Assembly: GCF_002837055.1 (NCBI RefSeq)
Contig: NZ_PDKP01000001.1
Span: 483,285-547,284, forward strand
DNA: 64,000 nt
Direction: 5' to 3'
Origin: Lactobacillus apis
GTDB taxonomy: Bacteria; Bacillota; Bacilli; Lactobacillales; Lactobacillaceae
Numbering within the stretch: the first letter of the stretch is position 1; each line of letters opens with the position of its first letter. Under the pieces are notes generated by a model. The model was not told where the DNA came from, searched no databases, and worked only from the letters and a program-made list of their open reading frames with translations. Position numbers and translations under genes: made by a program. Positions 56,927 through 64,000 of the stretch are shown here, piece by piece.

Positions 56927-57808
56927 ATGAACGAAAAAGATCTTCTATACTTTTGTAAACTAGTAGAGACGGGTAATTACACAGCCACCGCTGCTCTCTT
57001 TGATGTAACCCAACCAACTATCTCAATGGCAATCAAACGTCTATCTGAAAAGTTTGATGATCCACTAATTTTACAGAAAAACAGAAAAAGTAAAATTACA
57101 CTAACAGCCGCGGGTGAAATGCTTTATGAAAAAGCTCAAATATTATTGCAGGACATGTCTAATATCAATTATGATGTTAGACACGCCAGCGATAAAAAAC
57201 TGCGTCTGGCCTTTTCAGGTGAAGCTGGCAATTCTTACATTGCTGACATTATCATGAAGTTTTATCAAGCAGGCTTAACTGATTTAATTGATACCAATAT
57301 TGAGCGTTCCACTAATGCGTTCGCTGAATTAAAAAATGGAAATGCTGACGTCGCTATTTATTCTTGGATGGTTCCAATTAACGATTCTGAGTATTTTATC
57401 CATAACCTAAACAGAACTGAATTAGTAATTATTACCAGTGAAACAGATCAGTGGAGAGATATTCATCAAATTAGTGCGGCGGATCTTAAAAATAGAAAAT
57501 TTGTTGCACGTAGTCGTGGTTTCTTAACTAGAGAGTGTCTTGAAGAAGTCGGTAAATTAGGTGATTTTATTCCTAACGTCATATACACTGCGCAAACAAT
57601 GCAAACGGTGATAGACTTAGTTAAAAGAAATGTTGGTATCGCACTTGTGATGGAAAGTAGTCTTAAGGACCAAACTGGTGTACACGTTATCAGACTGAAG
57701 CCAGGACAAAAATTATATGCCTATATGCAAATTGCAATGCGCAAGAGCTTCGTACCAAACAAATATCAGAAAAAAGGAATTGACATATTGCGGCACTTTA
57801 AACCTTAG
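56927..57808 (+). CDS. LysR-family transcriptional regulator
   Basis: 293 residues from ATG 56927 (MNEKDLLYFCKLVETGNYT), with TAGGAG ahead. N-terminal winged helix (AALFDVTQPTISMAIKRLSEKF) and a two-lobed periplasmic-binding-like effector domain. LysR proteins commonly control the divergent gene, here the asparaginase-cutC pair; the 187-base spacer would hold the sites. The effector is unknown. Ends before a strong terminator. Confidence 0.93.
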   Translation: MNEKDLLYFCKLVETGNYTATAALFDVTQPTISMAIKRLSEKFDDPLILQKNRKSKITLTAAGEMLYEKAQILLQDMSNINYDVRHASDKKLRLAFSGEAGNSYIADIIMKFYQAGLTDLIDTNIERSTNAFAELKNGNADVAIYSWMVPINDSEYFIHNLNRTELVIITSETDQWRDIHQISAADLKNRKFVARSRGFLTRECLEEVGKLGDFIPNVIYTAQTMQTVIDLVKRNVGIALVMESSLKDQTGVHVIRLKPGQKLYAYMQIAMRKSFVPNKYQKKGIDILRHFKP

Positions 57809-57824
57809 TTTTTATAAAGCAAAC

Positions 57825-57861
57825 AAAAAGCACATGACTAGTTAAGTCATGTGCTTTTTTT
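57825..57861. terminator. Bidirectional terminator lysR-type gene / glpF
   Basis: AAAAAGCACATGACT and AGTCATGTGCTTTTTT form a perfect 15-pair stem with a 5-base loop. Confidence 0.9.
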
Positions 57862-57866
57862 GATTG

Positions 57867-58586
57867 TTAAGCTAACACATTAAATAATGAAGCAGCAAGT
57901 GCCCCACCAACTAATGGTGCTACAACTGGAACCCAACTGTAAGCCCAGTCTGATTGTCCCTTGTTAGCGATTGGCAATAATTGATGAGCCAATCTAGGAC
58001 CAAAATCACGGGCTGGGTTTAAAGCAACACCAGTAGGTCCACCAAGTGATAAACAAACTGATGTAATTAAGAAACCAGCAAGTAAAGGATTTAAACCAGC
58101 AGCTAAGTCACCATTAGTCAATGCTAGCAATCCGTATACTAAAACGAAAGTAGCAATTGCTTCAGTGAAAAAGTTCCATGCATAGCTTCGAATTGCTGGA
58201 ACTGTAGCAAAAGAACCTAAAATTGCTTCTTGATCATCTGTTTCTTTCCAGTGTGGGTAATAAGTTAACCATACTAAAATAGCTCCAACAAATGCACCTA
58301 GTACTTGTACCACAAAATAAGGTAGGACTGAAGACCATGGTAACTTATGAGCAATTGCCATTGAAAAAGTAACTGCAGGATTATAGTGGCCTAAACATAA
58401 CCAACGTGCGCTATAAACGCTGAATGCAACAGCAAAACCCCAACCAAAAGCAATGACAATCCAACCTGCTCCTTTTGACTTAGACTTGTTTAAATTAGTT
58501 CCAGCACAAACACCGTCTCCAAGCAAAACAAGCATTGCAGTTCCTAGAAATTCACCTATTAACTGCATAGACAAACTATTATTCAT
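57867..58586 (-). CDS. glpF: Aquaglyceroporin (glycerol facilitator)
   Basis: 239 residues, six membrane segments. NPA motifs: GHYNPAVTFSMAIA and VALNPARDFGPRLA; the Asp after the second NPAR marks the glycerol-conducting (GlpF) class. Carries glycerol and probably other small neutral solutes such as lactic acid. GTGGGAGAAG precedes the ATG. No glycerol kinase gene is adjacent. Confidence 0.93.
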   Translation of the reverse strand: MNNSLSMQLIGEFLGTAMLVLLGDGVCAGTNLNKSKSKGAGWIVIAFGWGFAVAFSVYSARWLCLGHYNPAVTFSMAIAHKLPWSSVLPYFVVQVLGAFVGAILVWLTYYPHWKETDDQEAILGSFATVPAIRSYAWNFFTEAIATFVLVYGLLALTNGDLAAGLNPLLAGFLITSVCLSLGGPTGVALNPARDFGPRLAHQLLPIANKGQSDWAYSWVPVVAPLVGGALAASLFNVLA

Positions 58587-58609
58587 TTTTCTTCTCCCAC
58601 TTTTGTTAT

Positions 58610-58632
58610 TTCTATAAATAAAATTTATAGAA
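58610..58632. promoter_or_regulatory. Perfect palindrome in the glpF leader
   Basis: TTCTATAAA-N5-TTTATAGAA, 9-base arms, 24 bases before the glpF ATG and downstream of the -35/-10 (TTTACA, spacer 17, TACTAT on the minus strand). Likely an operator or a leader hairpin. Confidence 0.6.
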
Positions 58633-58746
58633 TAATATACTTCACAAATATATAGTATTGCATTGCCGTTACTTTGTAAACAAAATTTTGTATTGTGAAA
58701 GTATGTACTTGGAATTCAAATGCATATTCTATACAAATTTAGAATA

Positions 58747-58778
58747 AAAAAGGGTACCTATTGGATAGGTACCCTTTT
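58747..58778 (-). terminator. SLAP protein gene terminator
   Basis: AAAAGGGTACCTA and TAGGTACCCTTTT arms form a perfect 13-pair stem, then TTTTATTC in the minus direction. Confidence 0.9.
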
Positions 58779-58791
58779 CAAGAGCGAAAGA

Positions 58792-59484
58792 TTAGCCTGA
58801 AACAACTTTACCACTCTTATGATCTAAAACTGACCATTTTATATACAGTGAATCTGAAACCGCAACATATTTAACGCCCTTAATTTTTTTGGTTCTGAAA
58901 ACTGTTACCTTTTTCCCTTTAGGTAAGTAAACTCTCATATTCTGCTTACCTTTACTGTCATATACATAGGCGTTCTTTTTTACTTTATACTGAACAGCCT
59001 TAAAAAGTTCAACATTATTAACCTTAATGTACTTACCCTTTTTGTTATACCCAATAAGAACTTTGTTATCTGGAGTTGTAACACCAGATACGGGAATAAT
59101 TGTCCCCTTCTTTAGTTTGGCATTTTTAATACGCTTACCCTTTGCATCATATACATAGGAGTTTTTAGTCAACTTAGCAAGCTTCCCATTTAGGTTCATA
59201 GCCTTATTTAAGTCCGCGGTGTTAATTGGCTTCGAAGTTGTTGGCTTGGTTGTATCAGTTGTTCCGGTAGCAGGAGTCTTTGAGGTATCAGTTGTTCCAG
59301 TTTGACCTGTAGTAGAAGTCTTTGAAGTATCTGTTGTACTTGTTTGATCTGCTGAAGGAGTAGTTGTAGTAGTTGATGTTGTGTTTGGATTAGTAGTTTC
59401 TGCTGCCAAAACCGGAGCAGTTGCACTTAAACTAACAGCAATTGAAGCTGCACCAACTAAGCTAAATAGCGTTTTCTTGTTCAT
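58792..59484 (-). CDS. SLAP-domain cell-surface protein with Thr-rich linker
   Basis: 230 residues. Signal peptide (MNKKTLFSLVGAASIAVSLS ... APVLAAE). A low-complexity Thr/Ser linker (about residues 30-90) follows with repeats of TTDTSKT, then two copies of the SlpA C-terminal wall-binding repeat (KNSYVYDAKGKRIKNAKL; KKNAYVYDSKGKQNMRVYL). Domain anchors S-layer-associated proteins to teichoic acid-bearing wall in the acidophilus group. There is no catalytic domain, so it may be purely structural. GAGGTG precedes the ATG. Divergent from a glycosyltransferase. Confidence 0.93.
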   Translation of the reverse strand: MNKKTLFSLVGAASIAVSLSATAPVLAAETTNPNTTSTTTTTPSADQTSTTDTSKTSTTGQTGTTDTSKTPATGTTDTTKPTTSKPINTADLNKAMNLNGKLAKLTKNSYVYDAKGKRIKNAKLKKGTIIPVSGVTTPDNKVLIGYNKKGKYIKVNNVELFKAVQYKVKKNAYVYDSKGKQNMRVYLPKGKKVTVFRTKKIKGVKYVAVSDSLYIKWSVLDHKSGKVVSG

Positions 59485-59655
59485 ATTTACACCTCATTGA
59501 TAAAATAATCTTATTAGAATTAATTTTACTACATTAACGGAATTAATTCTTGTATTTAGAGTAATTAAAATTTTTATACTATGAATGTATCTCTTATTAT
59601 TTTGTTTTATACTAGAAAGGTAACTCATTTATATTTTTTATTAAGGAAGATTTAT

Positions 59656-60510
59656 ATGAAACAGCGAAAATCCAGTCCAATTGAAATTTTGGTCACAATT
59701 GACCAAAACTATCTTAAGCCTCTTGAGGTAATGATGTATTCAGTAAGACTTAACAATTTAGACCAAGATTTCCGCGTTTGGCTAATTCACGATAACATCG
59801 ATGATTCTGCCCTAACTGGACTCGAAAAATTTTGTGAGCAAATTAATGTTAAGCTCGAAACAGTCGCAATGAATCAAAATATTACTTTTCCAGATTCACT
59901 ACTTAACTTGCATGATTATCCTAAAGAAATGTACTTCCGTCTTCTCTCGGGACAAGTTTTACCAGATAATCTACACCGAGTTATTTATCTGGATCCTGAT
60001 ATCTTGGTTATTAATTCAATTAAGCCTTTATGGGATTTAGATCTTCAGAATAAAATGTTTGCTGCATCTGTTCATGAAGGACTAACAGATATCATGAGTT
60101 CAATTAATAACATTAGACTTGGGACAACAACTGGCTATTTTAATTCTGGCATTATGCTAATGGATTTAGATCTGATGCGTCACAAAGTGAACATTGAAGA
60201 TATTACGCAGGCAATCGAAGAACATCATGATTCTTTAATCTTACCTGATCAGGATATTCTAAACTATCTTTATGGTGAGGATATTTTGAAGATTCCTGAA
60301 ACACGTTGGAACTATGACGCAAGAGCCTATTCTGTGTATCTCACACGAAGTACAGGTGAATACAATACCGAGTGGGTGATGAAAAACACCAGTATTTTGC
60401 ATTTTTGTGGTAAACCTAAACCCTGGCAAAAAGAAAAGCACTCAAGATACAAAGCCTTGTACTTAAACTACCAACAAATGACTAATCGAGTTCTAAATAA
60501 AATAAACTGA
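59656..60510 (+). CDS. Family 8 glycosyltransferase
   Basis: 284 residues from ATG 59656, with AAGGAAGA ahead. DxD motif in VIYLDPDILV, GYFNSGIMLMDL, LPDQDILNYLY and HFCGKPKPW are GT8 hallmarks. These enzymes add glucose or galactose to lipopolysaccharide, glycoprotein or serine-rich surface adhesins. The adjacent Thr/Ser-rich surface protein is a conceivable acceptor, but this is only proximity. No membrane segment. Confidence 0.92.
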   Translation: MKQRKSSPIEILVTIDQNYLKPLEVMMYSVRLNNLDQDFRVWLIHDNIDDSALTGLEKFCEQINVKLETVAMNQNITFPDSLLNLHDYPKEMYFRLLSGQVLPDNLHRVIYLDPDILVINSIKPLWDLDLQNKMFAASVHEGLTDIMSSINNIRLGTTTGYFNSGIMLMDLDLMRHKVNIEDITQAIEEHHDSLILPDQDILNYLYGEDILKIPETRWNYDARAYSVYLTRSTGEYNTEWVMKNTSILHFCGKPKPWQKEKHSRYKALYLNYQQMTNRVLNKIN

Positions 60511-60532
60511 GACATTATTTTGTTTTTTACTA

Positions 60533-60560
60533 TTGAAGGACACAGGAACTGTGCTAAAAT
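60533..60560 (+). promoter_or_regulatory. hup promoter
   Basis: -35 TTGAAG (60533-60538), 16-base spacer, extended -10 TGC-TAAAAT (60555-60560). It leaves an untranslated leader of about 100 bases. Confidence 0.6.
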
Positions 60561-60668
60561 ATAAAAAGTTGCGAAATATCAAGCGACACAGAGCATTTCG
60601 TCATTTATGTATGATTTTTTTCAAAATTGTCGAATTGTTTAAAAAATTTATAGAAAAGAGAAGAAAAT

Positions 60669-60950
60669 ATGGCTTCAATCAACAAATCTGAACTTACTAA
60701 AGAAGTATCAGCAAAAACTGGTCTTAAGCAAAAAGACGCAGAAAAAGTGATCGATTCTTTAATCGAATCAATCAAGGATAACCTAGCTAAAGGTGAAAAA
60801 GTTCAAATCATCGGCTTTGGTTCATTTGAAGTTCGTGATCGTGCCGAAAGAAAAGGTCGTAACCCACAAACTGGTAAGACTTTGACTATTCCTGCTACTA
60901 AAGTTCCTGCATTCAAGCCAGGTAAAGCTTTAAAGGATGCCGTAAAATAA
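60669..60950 (+). CDS. hup: DNA-binding protein HU
   Basis: 93 residues. GFGSFEVRDRAERKGRNPQTG is the beta-arm signature. Nucleoid protein, homodimer. It has its own promoter and strong terminator. Confidence 0.97.
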   Translation: MASINKSELTKEVSAKTGLKQKDAEKVIDSLIESIKDNLAKGEKVQIIGFGSFEVRDRAERKGRNPQTGKTLTIPATKVPAFKPGKALKDAVK

Positions 60951-60967
60951 TTACTTATTTCTTAAAT

Positions 60968-61002
60968 AAAAAACAACAGGCAAAACTGCCTGTTGTTTTT
61001 TT
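60968..61002 (+). terminator. hup terminator
   Basis: AACAACAGGCA and TGCCTGTTGTT arms around an AAAC-type loop, then a T run. Confidence 0.9.
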
Positions 61003-61028
61003 GTTGTTTATTTTTATTTATAGTTAGT

Positions 61029-61730
61029 TTATCTATTTTGGTGGTTTAAATGTTTAGCTAAGAAATCACCAATAATTTGAACAATAAAAATCAAGATTAC
61101 GACTAGTAAAGTTGCAACGAATGTAACATCATTGTTAAACCTCTGATAACCGTAAGAAATAGCTGTGTTTCCTAGTCCACCTGAACCGATTGCACCTGCC
61201 ATTGCCGTTAGACCAATTAAACTAATTATAGTTACAGTTGAGACTCTGGCTAACTCAGAGCGCGCTTCGTTCAGATAAACATTGAAAATAATATCCCAAG
61301 TTGTTGCACCTAAACTTTGTGCAGCTTCAATCTTACCCTGATCTACACTTTCTAGAGCAACTTGAACCTGTCTAGCATAAAAAGGAAAAACTCCTAAAGA
61401 TAATGGCACAAGTGCAGCATTCATTCCAATTTGGGTTCCAGCAATTATTTGAGTTACTGGAGCAATAAAAGCTAGCAAGATAATAAATGGGATTGCGCGA
61501 AAGATGGAAACGATCTTATCACAGAGATTGAACCAGAATTTATTTGGTTTAACACCGTTTTCTTTAGTCAAAACAAGGATTACCCCAAAGACGATACCTA
61601 GAATTCCCCCAAAAATTGCTGACCAAAATGTCATGAACAAAGTTTGATATATACTGGATGCCCAGCCTGTGTCACCAGTCCAACCTAAATTAATTACATT
61701 TGGAAAAACTTTATTAAACCAACTACTCAT
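61029..61730 (-). CDS. metI: Methionine ABC transporter permease
   Basis: 233 residues from ATG 61728-61730 ([15 protein letters not shown]), with AAAGGTGAC ahead. Five membrane segments; the EAA loop ([23 protein letters not shown]) contacts MetN. Last gene of metQ-metN-metI; its start overlaps metN by 8 bases. Confidence 0.95.
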   Translation of the reverse strand: MSSWFNKVFPNVINLGWTGDTGWASSIYQTLFMTFWSAIFGGILGIVFGVILVLTKENGVKPNKFWFNLCDKIVSIFRAIPFIILLAFIAPVTQIIAGTQIGMNAALVPLSLGVFPFYARQVQVALESVDQGKIEAAQSLGATTWDIIFNVYLNEARSELARVSTVTIISLIGLTAMAGAIGSGGLGNTAISYGYQRFNNDVTFVATLLVVILIFIVQIIGDFLAKHLNHQNR

Positions 61731-62784
61731 ATAAGTCACCTTTCTCATTTAACCGCGTAACTGCAACCTGTTCTTTCTCTAAAAATTGAACAGTTTGTTG
61801 CTGCTTCTCATTGTCTCCTTTAACTAAGACCAGCAATGTTCCTATTGGCTCATCGTCTAACAATTCGACGTTACCATAAAGCATACTTGCTTCAACGCCA
61901 ATTTCTCGGTAAAGATCAATGATGATAGTTTTGGTAACATTAGCGACACTATAAATAAGTTGGTAAATTGCCTCTTCATCATTTAAATTACTTAAATTGA
62001 GTGATTTAAGAGTATTAATTACTTCTAGTGATCCACCAACAAAACTCTTGGTTAGAGTATTTTTCGGATGAAGAACTACGTCTCTTAGGTTACCTTTTTC
62101 GATGATTTCGCCTTGTTGCATTACCGCAACTTTGTCACATATTTTCTTGACAGCACTCATTTCATGAGTGATTAAAACAATTGTTAAATTAAGTTCATCT
62201 TTTAATTTCTTTAGTAAATCCAAAATTTGTTGGGTATTTTGTGGATCAAGTGCACTAGTTGCCTCATCAGAAATCAGAATATCCGGTTCATTGGCTAATG
62301 CGCGAGCAATTGCCACACGCTGTTGTTGTCCACCAGAAAGTTGAGCTGGATAGAATTCAGCTTTTTCTTTTAAGTCAACCAATTCCAGCAATTTCAATGA
62401 TTTTTCTTCAACCTCATTGTCTTTTAAACCAGAATGCTTCAAGGCAAAAGCGACATTTTCAACAACAGTAATTTCATTTAAAAGGTTAAAATTTTGAAAA
62501 ATCATTCCAATTTTTCTTCGAGCTAATTGCAAGTCCTTATTAGAAATAACTTGCTTACCATCTTTAATAAAATCAGTGCCATTGACTTTGATATTGCCGC
62601 CACTTGGTTTTTGTAACAGATTAATCGTTCTAACCAATGTTGATTTACCAGCACCAGAGAAGCCAACGACTCCGTATATATCGCCTTTTTCTATTGTCAA
62701 ATTGACATCATGAACAGCGTGCACAACCTCTCTTTTCTTATCAGGAAAATCCACATTAACATGCTGTAATTCAATAATACCCAT
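61723..62784 (-). CDS. metN: Methionine ABC transporter ATPase
   Basis: 353 residues from ATG 62782-62784 (MGIIELQHV), with GGAGAAG ahead. Walker [13 protein letters not shown], signature [15 protein letters not shown], Walker [13 protein letters not shown], and a C-terminal NIL regulatory domain ([20 protein letters not shown]) that binds methionine and inhibits transport in related systems. Confidence 0.96.
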   Translation of the reverse strand: MGIIELQHVNVDFPDKKREVVHAVHDVNLTIEKGDIYGVVGFSGAGKSTLVRTINLLQKPSGGNIKVNGTDFIKDGKQVISNKDLQLARRKIGMIFQNFNLLNEITVVENVAFALKHSGLKDNEVEEKSLKLLELVDLKEKAEFYPAQLSGGQQQRVAIARALANEPDILISDEATSALDPQNTQQILDLLKKLKDELNLTIVLITHEMSAVKKICDKVAVMQQGEIIEKGNLRDVVLHPKNTLTKSFVGGSLEVINTLKSLNLSNLNDEEAIYQLIYSVANVTKTIIIDLYREIGVEASMLYGNVELLDDEPIGTLLVLVKGDNEKQQQTVQFLEKEQVAVTRLNEKGDLYE

Positions 62785-62812
62785 ACAAATCTTCTCCATT
62801 CGTTAAAGATGA

Positions 62813-63667
62813 CTAAAACTTGATATCCCAAGCAGTTTTTTGCATGTCACCGTAATATTTCTTATCCAAACGCTTTGTTTCTTCGGTTTGGTAAGCCTTA
62901 ACAACTGCTAAGTAGTCCTTCTTCTTTTCTTCACCTTTACGAGCACAAATGATGTTAACCCATTTTAATGAGTCTTTATTAACTGGTTCAACGAAAATTG
63001 TCTGTTTCTTACCTAAGCCTGCAGGACGAGCGAAGTCATTGTTAACGACCGCTGCGTCAACTGAATCAATTACACGACCACATTGGTCTGCTGCTACTTC
63101 TTTAACCTTAAGTTTCTTAGGGTTCTTAACGATATCAGCCACTGTTGGTAATTTCTTACCCTTAGGTAAAGTAATCAAACCAGCATTCTTTAAAACGAAA
63201 AGTGCACGAGATTCGTTACTTGCATCATTTGGAACTGCAATTGTTGCACCATCTGGCAGGTCACTAAGTTTATGATACTTCTTAGAATATAATCTAATTG
63301 GATTAATTTCTGTTCGACCAATTGCTACAACGCCACCATGGTTTGACTTGTTCCAAGCATCTAAAAATGCGTAATGTTGGAAAGCGTTCAAATCAATATC
63401 ACCGTTTTTGACAGCCTTATTAGGTTGAGTATAATCAGTAAAATTCTTAATTTTAACAGTTACGCCGTATTTCTTTTTTGCTGTAGCTGCAACGTGCTTC
63501 CAAATATCCTGTTTGGGTTTTGTTTCACTGACAATTCCGACCGTTACAACATGGTTACTACTCTTTTGATTATTTGGTTTAGGACCAAAGCTAAACCAAC
63601 CTATCACGACAACGATAATTGCGACTATTACCCCAATGATAATATTTCTATTTCTCTTCTTCGACAT
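62813..63667 (-). CDS. metQ: MetQ/NlpA-family substrate-binding protein, membrane-anchored
   Basis: 284 residues. NlpA fold: VTVGIVSETKPKQDIWKHV, NGDIDLNAFQHYAFLDAWN, IAVPNDASNESRAL and a C-terminal FVEP segment. Binds methionine outside the membrane for MetNI. The N-terminus is a hydrophobic helix (about residues 9-27) with no lipobox cysteine, so the protein seems tethered by an uncleaved anchor and not by lipid. First gene of the T-box-controlled operon, ribosome site GGAGG. Confidence 0.93.
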   Translation of the reverse strand: MSKKRNRNIIIGVIVAIIVVVIGWFSFGPKPNNQKSSNHVVTVGIVSETKPKQDIWKHVAATAKKKYGVTVKIKNFTDYTQPNKAVKNGDIDLNAFQHYAFLDAWNKSNHGGVVAIGRTEINPIRLYSKKYHKLSDLPDGATIAVPNDASNESRALFVLKNAGLITLPKGKKLPTVADIVKNPKKLKVKEVAADQCGRVIDSVDAAVVNNDFARPAGLGKKQTIFVEPVNKDSLKWVNIICARKGEEKKKDYLAVVKAYQTEETKRLDKKYYGDMQKTAWDIKF

Positions 63668-63690
63668 TAAAAAACCTCCAAAACAAACTA

Positions 63691-63925
63691 AAAAAGCACC
63701 CGTCCTATCTATAAGGACGAGTGCTTCGCGTTACCACCTTTAAATTATTTATCACTCACGTAATAAATCTCTCACTAGCTATCAATCAATAGCTTGCAAT
63801 GCTAACGGATGCAACTCCGCCGGTAGCTAAATATCACTAACGGTCATCATTTCGAGCCCATGTTCACCACTACTAACTGGCTGAGTCTCACCAAAATCCC
63901 AGCTCTCTTTATCAGTAATCATAAT
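63691..63925 (-). promoter_or_regulatory. Methionine T-box riboswitch leader of metQNI
   Basis: Minus-strand T-box AAGGTGGTAACGCGAA (63725-63740), terminator AGCACTCGTCC / GGACGGGTGCT then TTTTTT (63691-63726). Stem I has AGAGAGCTGGG and the specifier loop GAACATGGGC with ATG at 63859-63861, so it senses uncharged tRNA-Met. Confidence 0.93.
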
Positions 63926-63970
63926 AGTTACTCTGCTTTTCAAGATGTATTAATTATTTAATTGTTTATT

Positions 63971-63999
63971 AATTTAGCACCTAGTTTTTGTTCTGTCAA
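63971..63999 (-). promoter_or_regulatory. metQNI promoter
   Basis: Minus-strand -35 TTGACA (63994-63999), spacer 17, -10 TAAATT (63971-63976), about 45 bases ahead of Stem I. Confidence 0.7.
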
Positions 64000-64000
64000 C

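Noticed and set aside
59208-59426. Open frame rich in Gln and Leu in the SLAP gene region
   Set aside because: It is a shifted reading of the Thr/Ser repeat linker of the surface protein and has no ribosome site.
1-64000. CRISPR array, tRNA, rRNA or prophage
   Set aside because: No regularly spaced repeats, no cloverleaf-like genes, no rRNA stretches and no phage structural genes were seen.

Overview
The window is low-GC Firmicute DNA, most likely a Lactobacillus of the acidophilus/crispatus/amylovorus/helveticus clade. Pointers are the S-layer-associated (SLAP) domain protein near 59 kb, the T-box-controlled aminoacyl-tRNA synthetase and amino-acid transport genes, strong AGGAGG ribosome sites and the families of the housekeeping genes. 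The species cannot be fixed from the sequence alone. I see no tRNA, rRNA, CRISPR array or prophage.

Layout. 0-3.7 kb: a cut-off HAD phosphatase, an RNA m5C methyltransferase, a MacB/FtsX-topology membrane protein and a SAM methyltransferase-like protein. 3.7-4.6 kb: signal peptidase I and a 63-residue protein. 4.6-8.4 kb: a GntR/YtrA-type repressor and two duplicated ATPase-permease pairs, each pair behind a copy of the same promoter-operator. 8.7-11.5 kb: pepT, a NIF3 protein and trmK. 11.6-12.4 kb: an unknown protein and a Nudix hydrolase. 12.5-18.7 kb: glyQ-glyS-dnaG-rpoD behind a glycine T-box. 18.7-22.7 kb: rpsU-yqeY-phoH-ybeY-era-recO. 22.8-27.8 kb: PSRP-type kinase regulator, msrA, a YitT protein, msrB, an aminotransferase and tpx. 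27.8-29.9 kb: a galE-bearing island with IS3-family termini, which splits what looks like a shared tpx/Nudix terminator. 29.9-38.5 kb: Nudix, hisS-aspS (T-box), rel-dtd, prmA and a YbaK/EbsC deacylase.

38.6-51.1 kb is the most striking block: a citrate fermentation cluster. It has a CitI-like regulator, citX, citrate lyase citCDEF, an alpha/beta hydrolase, a DASS/CitT-type transporter, an RraA-family protein, an LDH-fold enzyme with the malate-specific Arg, a soluble-type fumarate reductase flavoprotein and fumarase. Together these would take up citrate, split it to acetate and oxaloacetate, and reduce oxaloacetate through malate and fumarate to succinate. The route reoxidises NADH and may exchange succinate for citrate. 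citC has no ATG, GTG or TTG at the position its family length requires; an ATT codon with a good ribosome site sits there.

51.1-64 kb: CopB-type copper ATPase, brnQ (T-box), cutC, a family-2 asparaginase, a LysR regulator, a glycerol facilitator, the SLAP protein, a family 8 glycosyltransferase, HU, and metQ-metN-metI behind a methionine T-box with a readable AUG specifier. The MetQ protein has an uncleaved-looking membrane anchor instead of a lipobox.
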